Origin: Collybia mongolica
Taxonomy: Eukaryota > Basidiomycota > Agaricomycetes > Agaricales > Clitocybaceae
DNA: 64,000 nt
NCBI GenBank assembly: GCA_013420905.1
Contig: JAAXNY010000006.1
Coordinates: forward strand, 1,612,001-1,676,000
Direction: 5' to 3'
Both the position numbers and the translations under genes were made by a program. Under the pieces are notes generated by a model. It saw only the letters and a program-made list of their open reading frames with translations. It was not told the DNA's origin and searched no databases. Positions within the stretch are counted from its first letter, which is position 1. Each line of letters begins with the position of its first letter. Shown piece after piece: positions 47,701 to 57,904 of this stretch.

Positions 47701-47745
47701 CTTGATAAATACGCAAAGAAGTGTGAGAAATGGCTGGCCGAGTAA
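44738..47745 (+). CDS. MIT-domain protein with long disordered region
   Basis: Three exons. An N-terminal Pro/Ser-rich region contains a 27-bp tandem repeat (TSISAPPPR twice). A MIT domain follows at about residues 220-290: RRALTRALELAREAVQLDSM, NPEAAVQAYGRSVALLSEVM, and RLQNI joined across an intron to HDTYADRMNILSII. MIT domains bind ESCRT-III tails or microtubule-associated partners (family knowledge). A ~400-residue Pro/Ser-rich region leads to a conserved C-terminal helical part (LMNLLRATMTSTTGGYVTRR ... RGLEKLFLYAQLLDEHTRAV ... LLDKYAKKCEKWLAE), typical of fungal MIT proteins of unknown role. ATG 44738 is the first of several in-frame Met. The exact partner is unknown. Confidence 0.8.
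44978..45031 (+). repeat. 27-bp coding tandem repeat
   Basis: Two perfect copies, 44978-45004 and 45005-45031, each encoding TSISAPPPR. Located in the disordered N-terminal part of the MIT-domain protein. Confidence 0.95.
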
Positions 47746-48164
47746 TCATTGCGCCTTTCGGGCATTTTTCTAGCGACTGGTAATTCTATTATTTTGTACT
47801 TATGCATCAGGATTAGAGTGTCTATTCACAGATTATCTTCATTCTATACATCTACCAATTCGTACTTATGTTCGTTCGTTCTTTCCTCCCTTTTTGTTCA
47901 TCAATACGCAAATTCCATCTTACTCACCTTTTTCTACTCCGACACTTATTACTTTGGGCATGCTTTGCGCATTCATATTCTATTAAATGTAGGATAATGA
48001 AATCAAATTTCATCAGGATGTTAACATTGTATAGTAAGGTGCAGAGTATGAGACTAGGCGATATTATAACAAAGGACTAGGTACATGGAATAGGATCATG
48101 AATATATACTGGATAATTATACTAATTAACAGAAAGACATGGACCTTGCGGTTTACTCTCCTGG
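47746..48164. other. Convergent 3' region
   Basis: AT-rich DNA between the stops of the MIT-domain gene and Ies1 copy A, with several TATA/AATAAA-like stretches suited to 3' ends. No gene seen. Confidence 0.45.
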
Positions 48165-50108
48165 TCAACGCGCATATTCAGGCGTCAGGTAATGGGGGGG
48201 TTCAATGGACTGTCGCTCGGGCTCTGGAGTTGGCTCTTTGTGACGAAGGGAGGCGATAACACGAAGCCGTTGAACTTAAAATAGTAATGCAAAACTGAAT
48301 AATGTGAGCGAGATATAAAAATGAGCAACTCACTGCAGTCACGTCTGATATTCTCATCGCCAACTTCATCATCCGAATCCATGAGTGGATCTGTCGTCGT
48401 AATTAGATGCCATGCCTCTGTTGAACATAAATTCATGGGGAATTGAGGATAGACATAAGGAACATCGCCTTACGTTGCAACATTGACCTCAAAGGTGCAG
48501 GTGGTCGAGGTCGATATGACTTGTGTGGGTGTTTATCATAAGCAATGGGACTTCTTATGTATGGTGAATATCGTTGCCGATCGGGACGGTGGACACCGGG
48601 TTCTTCAGGCGTTCTGGGTGAAATCGTGCGATGAGGTGGGTGGGGGTCGACATGTGGTTCATACTGCGATTGGAGTTGAGACTGGTGCTGACGTCGAGGG
48701 TATTGATTACGCGTATTATTCACTATGCCCACAAACGCGATGAATGGGCTTGAACTAGTCTCTAGTTGGAATCAGACTCACTTTGCGATGAATACGGATC
48801 GTATTCGTCGTCGCTTTGAAGCGAGACTTCACCTTCGTGTATGGACTCATTCAGTCTAGACCGAGGGGGCCTCCCTGCTGCTGTTTTCCTTCCCTTCGCA
48901 ACGAGGGAGGCCTTGGTCTTGACAGCACCGCGTTTACCTTTTGATTTGGTTTCTTCGATATTAACGTCTAGTTTGTCCTCTTCATCTCCCGCTGCACTTC
49001 CGGCCACTGAAAGTTTGTTTACGCCCTTGTCTTTATTGCTCTCCTTATTGCCTTGGATTCGCAATTTCTCCGCTCGTTGTGCAATAAGTTTTCCGGCTAA
49101 TATCTTCTCGTCTTCTGGATCCACATTTTCTTGTGCAACCTCAGTTTCTGATAGGAAGACGAAAGTCGGTGTATTGCCTCTTTGGTGATCGGCGAAGGGA
49201 TTCACAGGGCCTTCGCCATCGTAGTCATCGTCGTTGTTATTCGACGGTGATTCCAAATAGTGATAGCATAGCCAGAGAAACGCGCGACCACGCGAAAGGG
49301 ACGATAAATCTTTTCGAAGGAATAGGTCAACGAAGTCGAGATTCTCAGAGAAATGAGCATTGCCAATAGGCTAGATGAAGTGAGACGTATTGTCCTGCGG
49401 ATAGTGAACATATACGCACTGCTGAATGATTCGCGAGGACAAATATGAGATTCATAACAGTTGTTGACGGAACACGCCCACCCGCCTGCAAATTTTTTTT
49501 CGCATGAATAAACGCCCTAGTCCTAAAAGATAGTGCGAAACCTACGATATGTGCAAGGATATCTGCCGGTGTCGTTGGTGTGCTTGCTTGTTCCACTTCC
49601 AAAAGACTAGACTTGAGAATATGCTTTATACGTGGTGCATCTTGCAGGTTTCCAGTGGTTCTTTGAAGTGCAGGTATTGGGTGATAAGTTCGAATTGCCG
49701 TCTTCATTTCGGGAAAAACTGGAACATATTTAACAGACTGAAAATAATAAGAATAGGACGAGACTTACAGCTCATGGTAGTGTTCACCCTTCCAACGTTA
49801 ACGAGAAGGGCAAGCATAGCAAAGTCCTCCGCGAAAGCAGGAGAATCGTTCATCTTGTCTTTGAGAGCTCTGGTTGCTTTCGGAGAGTGTAGTATGGTTT
49901 TGAGGTATAGGTCACGGAAGGATACCTTGGTGACACTTTGACCGTCCGAAGGGTAGGGGTCGGTGAAAACGGGGTGTGTATCACGAAATATGGTGTGCAA
50001 AACGTCGTACTGAATGTCGACGCGAGTGAGTGGTTCACCATCGACGCGCTTGAGCGCAATGGTCCTTTTACCAGGACCGACTGCAGGACTTGGCCTTTGG
50101 GACGACAT
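48165..50108 (-). CDS. IES1: INO80 complex subunit Ies1, copy A (divergent)
   Basis: Homologue of Ies1, a fungal-specific subunit of the INO80 chromatin remodeller. Blocks: EPLTRVDIQYDVLHTIFRDT, FAMLALLVNVGRVNTTMS-FFPEM (across an intron), RTYHPIPALQRTTGNLQDAP, VPSTTVMNLIFVLANHSA, ENLDFVDLFLRKDLSSLSRG and RAFLWLCYHYLE. A Lys/Glu-rich insertion (~90 residues, GNKESNKDKGVNKLSVAGSA...) and a His/Gln/Arg-rich segment are specific to this copy. The C-terminus, RSMLQQAWHLITTTDPLMDS then RLRVIASLRHKEPTPEPE, is rebuilt with the acceptor tttaag. An alternative acceptor would give an unrelated tail ending at 48185. ATG 50108 is used. At least six intron positions match copy B. Confidence 0.82.
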
Positions 50109-50559
50109 GAAAGCCCCGGACAACGCCTGAGAGGCGCCCGTGATAGGCTTTACCAACTTTGGGTGGCTTGGAGAAATTTATTATAGCAGATGGCCTCAAT
50201 AACACCATATAAACTTTCTAATGTCTTTCTGCCCGTTGATTTGTTCACAATCACGTGTTGACTAAAATGAAAACATTCCTATTATGTATGTGTGTAAATC
50301 ATCGACAACAGTAATGTATACTAAGGCTGAAAATATTTGATAAGTAACTAGGAGCTAGTGTGATAAAAGATACAGTGAATGAACAAGTAAATCATCTCCA
50401 ACAGAAAGAAAGGAGGGCCATCATGCAGTAACAACCCAAACGATATCCAAAAGAAAAAGACCCGACAACTTGGCACTGTTTTCGCAGACAGCAACACAAG
50501 ATGTCAGTATTTTTCGGCAGAAGTGTGCGTGGTGTATGCCACAGGCCTGTGCATATAGG
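50109..50559. other. Intergenic region
   Basis: 450 bp between the Ies1-A start and the hydrolase stop, AT-rich, with runs of AGAAAG. No gene or repeat recognised. Confidence 0.45.
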
Positions 50560-53500
50560 TCACCGTGTAAGCTTCCAAAATGCCAAAATCTGTTCTAGAA
50601 CCTCTACCACCACACTGCTTCTATACATGAGGCCATGATCAGCACCCTTGACGACCTTGACGGTGCATCTCTCTTCACCCATGGTATGCTCCATCCATCT
50701 TACGGCATTTTCGGCGATCTTTTCGTCACGGTCCCCGTACCATATCTTAACGTTGTGAGGGTAGGAGGTGTATGAAAACCCCCATGGATGATTTTCATGA
50801 TTCAAGATCTGCAGTAGGTCATTGTGCGTCCCTCTTGCAGATTCTGAATGAGACGCAGCAATTAACGCGTTTCCCAACGCGGCCTGATAGGCACTACCAG
50901 GCCCAATGCCTGCAGCGAAAGATGAATTCGTTGTACTAGGTGAGGGTGATGAGGGAAGGGATAATGCTACCCCTGGTGACGTGAATGAAACAGAGCGTCG
51001 GCCGCTGGATCTCGGGTGTGGTCCTGGGTTAGAGAACCGAGGGGGCGTCATTGTGAAAGGGTTTGGTTCGTGGATAGATGATTGTGAATTCGATCTTGTC
51101 CAGTTCAAATCATTGAAGCCTAGGCCAACCTCTATTTGCAAAGAGGGCGGTGGTTGTGGACTTGGAGGCGCTGTTTTTTTCGAAGAATGTGATCTTCCCT
51201 TGAGAGAACCCATAGATCGTAGAGCCTTCAGCCTCTTTCCTCCCTGGTGCTTCTCGTCAAGTGGAGACTGAGCAGAGTATGAAGAACCTTTTAGGAGATC
51301 TAAAAAACCCCGAGATGTCTTACGCTTCGTGACAGACATCTTATCCTCATCATTGTGATGACGCTGTGGGGAGGGCCGCGGTCCTGGCGCTCCAAGTGTA
51401 CTTCGACTCTCGAACCTACCATCGAAATCCCCCAAATCGTCATACTCACTGAAACTGCTGGATCCAATACTTGGGCGGGGCCTGCCTTCCAGGTTCGACG
51501 GGTTTACGACATCAAGGTTCCCATATGAATGAGGTGGTATGATTCGGCGATCCGATACAGGTTTTGCAGGAGCCTGTGCGTCGTACCCAATACCCTCGAA
51601 CGCAATTGTGGGGGGTTTCCCAATCATCCACGCCTGGACTTTCCATTCTGCCGCTTGTGCGGTTTTCAGTATACCATTCGGAACATACTTCAGCCACTTG
51701 TAACCATCTTAAAATTGTGTTAACACTCATAGACGTTGAATCCGAGGTGACGAACTCACTGCTCTCTGTACCACCCACCCAGGGTGCCAATAAACATATA
51801 TCACCACGGATGCGCGACGGAAGCTTATTCGCAAACGAAAGCGCGTACGGTGCTCCAGCAGAATGCGCCATGACGCTGCACTGGCCAATCTGCAGCAAGT
51901 CAAGAACCTCTTCAACAACCGAAGCCCATTGCATGATACCCTTCGCCGCTTTAGAGCGGGGCTCCGTCCGACCAAGTCCCCATCTAAGCACACTTTAACC
52001 CGAACACCCAGACAAGAAGTGAAACGATAACATACCTGTCTATAGTAATTAACCTAAGGTTTAAGCACTCGGCCATCTCGTCATATAACCCCATAATGTG
52101 ACGTACACATCCCAATCCCAAGAAAACCACCACAGGATACCCCGTTTGGCTGCCCAAATCCGACAAACTAACTCTCAATGGATTATCTTGTGAAGCGTGG
52201 GGCGATCGGGTAAGCTTCAGTAAAGTCGTCAATCTCTTAGAACGCAGGTATTGTGCGACTTCCTGGGAGGGTGACGGTGGCTTTATCAGGGATATGAGAC
52301 TTGATGCATCAAAAGGAGAGGGAGGATAGTGACTTGATATCGACGAAGAATAAATCGATGTGCCAACACCGGGGTCGGAGCGGGGAGAGTATAGGCTGAC
52401 ATTATCAGATATTGCGGAGTGTCGCTTGAGAAACGAGGACGGAGGAGCTGTTGGAGGAGCCTTGGTGACGACTTGATTGCGCAATGTGCGTTGAACTTCA
52501 TCCGCAACACTATCTATTGACGAGCGAGATATCATTTCCGCTTCTTCTTCACGACTGAGTGGTTCTGGTTCTGACTCGGGTTCTTCGTATACGGTAGCGT
52601 GGCCTTGACTGTGGGCGTATAATGAAGATGATCGTACTGTAGACGGCCGCGACCGAACGAGTACTTCAGGTGGAGCATGTGTACGAATGATCTCCGAAAT
52701 GGAAGGGATAACACTCTTGCGCTTGTCGGGAACAGGGGAGGTATATAATGTATGAGAAATCATGTTAGAATCGTGGGAGGGGGGCAGACCGGGTTCTAGT
52801 GAGGGTAGAGGCCGTGCAGACTGTTGTGGAGTAATGGTAGAATTTGAGGCGGCACGAGGAGTGGTCGGGCGGGTACGACGGCGGCGAGGACGTGAAGAAG
52901 ATTGGGTGGGATTCTCCTCGTCCCCATCACCTGAGTCGCTAGACGGGTGCGACACAACGGAATGCTTGGGGCGTCTTAACTTCCCCCCACCTAAAACGAC
53001 TCCTGGCGGGGGGGTTGGTAATGGTGGCTGGTAAAGGGGGTGGTGTCCGTGTATGCCAAACCTCGCTCGATTAGACATATTCGTGCCACCCGATAATATA
53101 TCATCTCCCCCGTTCATCCCATCGACAAGAGCGTCCATGGTTTCAACTCCAGATATGGGTGCTGCAACCACAACCGGGAATGGTTCGAAAGAATCCTTGG
53201 ATGGATTGATATCTACGGGAGTATGGGGCGGCGTTTCGGTATAATGAGTCGAGGAAGACCCAGAGAAGCGGAGCTGGGGAACGGGTGACGTTCCTTCCCA
53301 ATTCGACCTCCCAGAAGGCCCCGTTCGTGACCTTGTACGTGAATACGGTTTCGGGGTTGTTGGAGTTGTAAGGTCTTCCGTTGAATCGAAACTAGGAAAT
53401 GCATACGACGGTTCTACAGAGGTTTTACGACCGGCTGGTCTTTCCCACTGGTCGTGATGAGACGGTACGGGGCCGGGTTGCGAACTCCTTGTTGATGGCG

Positions 53501-53747
53501 AATCTCGACGCACTTTGGGTTTAGACGAACGAGCGTTGGTCGTTGTCTTTGGCCTAGGGTATGCGTCGAAATACGTCCCATGTGACGGCCCTGAGGAACC
53601 GAGGGTAGAAAAGGTTTCGAGGGATGGCGAGGCCTTGTCCTTTTCGCGCCTGAGGGACAGAAATGACGAGCTTCTTCGTGGAGCACGATGGGAGGATCCC
53701 GTACCAGACCCGCCCAGGATCTGGGGACGAGAGAGAACAGACTGCAT
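50560..53747 (-). CDS. Alpha/beta-hydrolase-fold protein with long disordered N-terminus
   Basis: About 970 residues. The first ~470 are Ser/Pro/Arg-rich and disordered (PSTRSSQPGPVPSHHDQWER, RPRRRRTRPTTPRAASNST). An alpha/beta-hydrolase core follows: YPVVVFLGLGCVRHIMGLYD (oxyanion region), LRLITIDRWGLGRTEP across an intron, the nucleophile elbow CSVMAHSAGAPYALSFANKL (A-H-S-A-G), and DICLLAPWVGG. A ~200-residue Ser/Pro-rich insert interrupts the fold. The C-terminal part carries KIWYGDRDEKIAENAVRWME (acid) and KVVKGADHGLMYRSSVVVEV (catalytic His). The elbow has Ala where Gly is usual, so activity is probable but not proven. Substrate unknown. GTG 53792 is rejected in favour of ATG 53747. Confidence 0.8.
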
Positions 53748-54191
53748 CGCAGGAAAGGGAGATCTGAGTTGCCTCAAACGAAAGAATGGCACAACTTGAA
53801 CCGAATTAAAGAGCGGTGAATAGAGAGCGAAAGCGTCGGGCGACGGTGGAGAGGAAGTCCAGAGTGATAGGCGACACGCACTACGCGTCGTCTGAGGCTC
53901 AACGCCGTTGACCTGTGAACGATGTATAAGATGTGAGCTGACAATTTGAGGGTCTTCAGGGTCTTTCGAGAAAATTGAATATTGCCACCGATCCGGTCGT
54001 TTGGGCCATCAGTTAATTCATTTTTGGTCGTGAAGGTGTGTGGGGGGGTTATTATTTAAAATACTTCCTTCTCACCTCCCGGAGGATAACGAACTCACAT
54101 TCGTACAAAATACATGGGATATACATATGTAGGGTACAAAAAAAGTAGATAAACGGTGTCAGATAGATGGTGTAACAAACTGGACTGGTCA
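53748..54191. other. Intergenic region
   Basis: Upstream region of the hydrolase gene and 3' flank of the F-box-like gene. No ORF with motif and no repeat beyond short G runs near 54040. Confidence 0.45.
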
Positions 54192-55307
54192 TCAGTAATG
54201 CCGCGAATCGGAGAACACATGGACACCGCGGACAGCAGCAGCTGCTAAAATCTCCTGCCTGGCTCCATTTTGCCATTTCATGAAGGGTGGTCGGTTAGTC
54301 CCCCATGGCAGTCCCAGGTTGCGCAACGACGAGGGCTTGCCTGACTCCAGAAACTCCACCCAATCGTGTGGTTGAACATTGACCATCCTTCCAGAAATCG
54401 ATAATTCTTCAAGATTACAACAGCATTGACCAATAGCATACAGACTGTCCATATCTATCTGGATCCCATTCAAGCGGAGACATCGGAGAGACGGTAGACG
54501 GGAGCTACCATTGAAGATAGTAGGGTGGAATGGGAGGTCGATCTGCATTTCGTATTCGAGTACTTGAATGCTGCAAGTCCCGAGCACCAGCCTAAGGTGT
54601 TCGTCATACTCTGAGACATTCTTTGTCAACACGCAGAGGCGTTCTAACGAAGGGGTTTCATGGAGGAGATGAGAGAGAAACCCGCTTGTAATGGTGACGT
54701 TGTCAAGTACAAATTCACGGATAGGAAGTTGATAAGGGATGGAGGGATATATGATATCAAGTTCAAGATTGGTCAGTCGAAGGGTTCTCAAACTCTGAAA
54801 CTTGAAGGCGAGTGACTCGTCCCATTCCAGGGAGGGACGAGAGATGAGGGAATCAGCCATGAGGCTGCCATCGATGTGCAGATGCTTAACGGCGTGTGGG
54901 TCACCTAGAGATTGCAGAAACCTATCTGTGCCAAACGCTAGATAGCCGCCTAGGGTGACCGATTCCAACCCTTCAAGCCCTAAGATGAAGGTAACCCCTG
55001 CACCTTCCTTGATACACGGTTGAATGTTTACTGAAGAAATACTCGACGTTGGACGGAGGTCGATGTTCTTTACCAGTTGACGTAGGGAGGGGTTATCGGA
55101 AAGGGTTCTTGCAAGCTGAGAGCATGCATTGAAGGAGTGCAAAATTGGCGATGCGTAGAGAATTCGCCGAGCAGGCGCCAACCACGCTTGGGACACTCGT
55201 GAGAGGCGGACGAGATCGCGAGGCCACCAATGGTCGTTGCTTTCAAGAACTAAGGGAATGAGATCGTCTACTATACGTGACCTTAGAAGCTTGGGCGGGG
55301 AATGCAT
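54192..55307 (-). CDS. F-box-like / leucine-rich protein, intronless
   Basis: A single uninterrupted frame of 371 codons. The N-terminus LLRSRIVDDLIPLVLESNDH, WPRDLVRLSRVSQAWLAPAR fits the F-box-like helix pair seen in large agaricomycete families. It is followed by irregular leucine-rich segments (LRTLRLTNLELDIIYPSIPY, SLRCLRLNGIQIDMDSLYAI, NLEELSISG). Proteins of this type recruit substrates to SCF ubiquitin ligases (family knowledge); the target is unknown. The lack of introns contrasts with every neighbour and fits recent expansion or retroposition of the family. Confidence 0.78.
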   Translation of the reverse strand: MHSPPKLLRSRIVDDLIPLVLESNDHWWPRDLVRLSRVSQAWLAPARRILYASPILHSFNACSQLARTLSDNPSLRQLVKNIDLRPTSSISSVNIQPCIKEGAGVTFILGLEGLESVTLGGYLAFGTDRFLQSLGDPHAVKHLHIDGSLMADSLISRPSLEWDESLAFKFQSLRTLRLTNLELDIIYPSIPYQLPIREFVLDNVTITSGFLSHLLHETPSLERLCVLTKNVSEYDEHLRLVLGTCSIQVLEYEMQIDLPFHPTIFNGSSRLPSLRCLRLNGIQIDMDSLYAIGQCCCNLEELSISGRMVNVQPHDWVEFLESGKPSSLRNLGLPWGTNRPPFMKWQNGARQEILAAAAVRGVHVFSDSRHY

Positions 55308-55482
55308 GGATTATGAACGGGCGGCGACGCTGACACTTGGGGTGAATTGAGTCCAAGTTGGTCATGATCATGTATTAATAATGTACAGCTTCCATCAATC
55401 AACGCCGTAATATCCAAGTATACGTAGCAGCTTTGCACATCCCTGCCCAGTTAACTGTGTGCACATCCTTGTCCGTATTTTC

Positions 55483-57006
55483 ATGAGCACCAACACCTCA
55501 GAACCCTACAACTTACCCATTTCCCAGCGTCCGCCTTTACCATGGCACAGGACGTTCAAGGCCATTGTATTCTTTATCTTGTTCAACTTGGGATGTCTGA
55601 TGGTCAATGCTACTCAAATGCTGGTCCTTCTACCTATACGAGCTCTTCCTTCTACTTGGTCAAGGAACATATACAACGATGGCATTCGTTACACCAAAGG
55701 GGCCTTTGGCTGCCTCCTTAGTATGTGCTCCATCAAATTTACTTTTCACAAATAATATCGATGAAAGTGACCCGCTTGCAGTTCTTATGTGCCAGTGGTT
55801 CGCTCCCACAAAGCTGAGTATAACTTTTGAGACCGATGGGAAAGGTCGCTTCAGCCTAGAAGATATTGAGAACGCGGTCGTCAGGGGCCCGAACGGCGAG
55901 TTCATATCCTTGAACCTCCCAACCAAGTTTGTTCTCATAGCAAATCACCAAGTGGGAATATTATCTTTTGTATCATTCACAGTACTCGACGCTAAAGTTA
56001 TCCAGGTCTACGCTGACTGGTGGTATGCATGGTGTTTGACGTACTTCATGGGGCCACAGGGGGTGCATCGTTATGTGTATATTACCTTGAAGAAGAGCCT
56101 ACAGTGGATCCCCTTTGTTGGCTGGGTAGGCCTACCAACGATCTACCTCACATGCATACTAATTATAACACAGGGCATGCAACTCTTTAATTTCATATTC
56201 CTCGCTCGTTCATGGGCGTCGGACCGAGTACACCTAGCGAACCACTTGTCTAGTCTGGCAAGGCAAGCAGAAGAGGAAGATGACCCCTTTTGCTTTATTT
56301 TATACCCTGAGGGAACACTTGTGAGCGAGAAAACCAGGCCTATAAGCAAGAAGTTTGCGGATAAGATGGGAATAGTGAGTGAATGTATTGCAAACCTCAA
56401 CAAAGTCCAACAGCAATGTAGACAGATATGAGAAATATACTACTTCCACGATCGACAGGGCTGCACTACAGCTTACGCTCCTTGGCATCACGAATCCCCG
56501 ACCTCTATCTAATCGATCTGACAGTGGTATATCCCGGTGCGTAGTTAAACACCGTATATTCGGCTCGGACCGATGAAACCTCAGGTATTCCACCTATGAA
56601 ATATGGTCAAAACTATTACACGCTCCGCTCCATATTCATGGATGGCGTACCACCTCCTATTATCCATATACATTTGAGAGTGCTCAACGTCGCGACCGGA
56701 GTTCCTGTTGGTGACCTTTCTATCGAAAAATCAGCTATAACTACGCCAAACAACCAGCGGCGCATGCAGAACCAAGATGTAGACTTTCCAGAAAATGAAA
56801 AGGAACAGTTTGATGCGTGGTTGAGAGAGCTCTGGAAGGAAAAGGACGATTCGATTACGAGATTCTCGGAGACTGCCTCATTTTCCTTCAAGGAGAATCA
56901 GGCTGTGGAAGTTCCTTTGAAATTGCGCCATAAAAGGGAAATCCTGGATGCTTTCTGCTTTTTTTTGCCAGCGGGAATCATTTACTTTTGGAATAAATTG
57001 CGGTAA
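55483..57006 (+). CDS. Membrane acyltransferase of the PlsC/LPLAT family (AGPAT-like)
   Basis: Lysophospholipid or lysophosphatidate acyltransferase-type enzyme of the endoplasmic reticulum. A first hydrophobic segment AIVFFILFNLGCLMVNATQM lies near residue 35. The catalytic NHX4D box is rebuilt across an intron (LIANHQ / VYADWWYAWCL). LKKSLQWIPFVGW precedes the GMQLFNFIFLARSW block, and the YPEGTLVSEKTRP acyl-acceptor motif follows. Further exons give DMRNILLPRSTGLHYSL, LIDLTVVYPGIPPMKYGQNY and VPPPIIHIHLR. A second hydrophobic stretch ends the protein (FCFFLPAGIIYFWNKLR). It resembles the Cst26/AGPAT5 group. The exact lipid substrate is unknown. Seven or so exons; stop at 57004-57006. Confidence 0.85.
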
Positions 57007-57903
57007 TGATAATTACTGAAGGGATTATATCTTGTGTGTATTGGATGATGCATGATTTTAATTTCTAGAAAGTAGTGGCCCGTCTTAACGCCAGGATGCA
57101 CGTCTATCAACCAATGAACTGGGAACGTTCTCTCTGGCTCTCAATCTGTTTTACCATGAACAAACTCGTGTCCAAGAACCTCTCTACGCAATTTGCCAAG
57201 CAAGTTTCTTCACCACGGGAGAATTTTGTCGATGGCGTCCCGGTGATACACCTGTTGAAAAAGTACTTAGAGCACGCTTGGTTAACGGAAGTGGGTAGCT
57301 CACTTATCCCAACAGAGGCCCGTGAATTTATGAATCGAGGTGTGTAGCCTAGCCTGGATGAAATACGTCTCAGCGTCGGTCCTGACGTGTACCTTGCCGA
57401 AGAGCAAACCTGGGCCTGCTCCTTCTCTAGAAAGCTGGCTAGTTCTTTCTGTGTATCAAAATGTGTCAGCAGGGCGAAAATCTGGAAAATATGCGATGCT
57501 GACTTGCGTGGTCTCGTCAAATTGTTGTTCAGCCATGCGTGAAAGAGATGTGCAGTCAACCAACTTTTCGGATCACGAGCATATGGCAGGTTGTCGAAGT
57601 AATAATTTACGTAATATTGACCTTGATACAACTACGCATAGAGCATTCTTATACACTGAGTAAATTGTCAAATCGAAAACGTCAAGTTCGCCCACCACCA
57701 CGATTTGCTTGCGATGCGGTGTATGTAACTCGAATGCATCAATTATACTGGGATGGTGGCTTGTGTGTTGGAGATAAATGTGAACGTGAGATTCTGGATC
57801 TTCTCATCATCATCTGGCAGGAGTCTATCGGTCATGACCAACAATTCGCCTTGTGCCTCGTGCGCGCTCTAGCCTCGTGTCTATTCTGAACTGCTTCCTC
57901 AAT
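57007..57903. other. Intergenic region with undefined coding-like frames
   Basis: About 900 bp between the acyltransferase stop and Ies1 copy B. It holds overlapping open frames on both strands (minus 57107-57631; plus 57075-57347 and 57539-57889), none of which I can tie to a family with confidence. It also contains the Ies1-B promoter. Confidence 0.4.
57107..57631 (-). pseudogene. Possible transposase-like relic (weak)
   Basis: A 174-codon minus-strand frame with SWLTAHLFHAWLNNNL near its start. The spacing W-[LM]-T-x2-[IL]-F-x2-W-L recalls the segment before the last catalytic residue of pogo/Tigger-type DDE transposases. No other transposase motif, terminal repeat or target duplication could be recognised, and the opposite strand is equally open. 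It is listed only as a candidate decayed element. Confidence 0.2.
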
Positions 57904-57904
57904 C

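Noticed and set aside
48185..48436. Alternative C-terminal exon of Ies1 copy A ending at 48185
   Set aside because: Using acceptor tttaag instead gives RLRVIASLRHKEPTPEPE, which matches the position and character of copy B. The alternative gives an unrelated tail.
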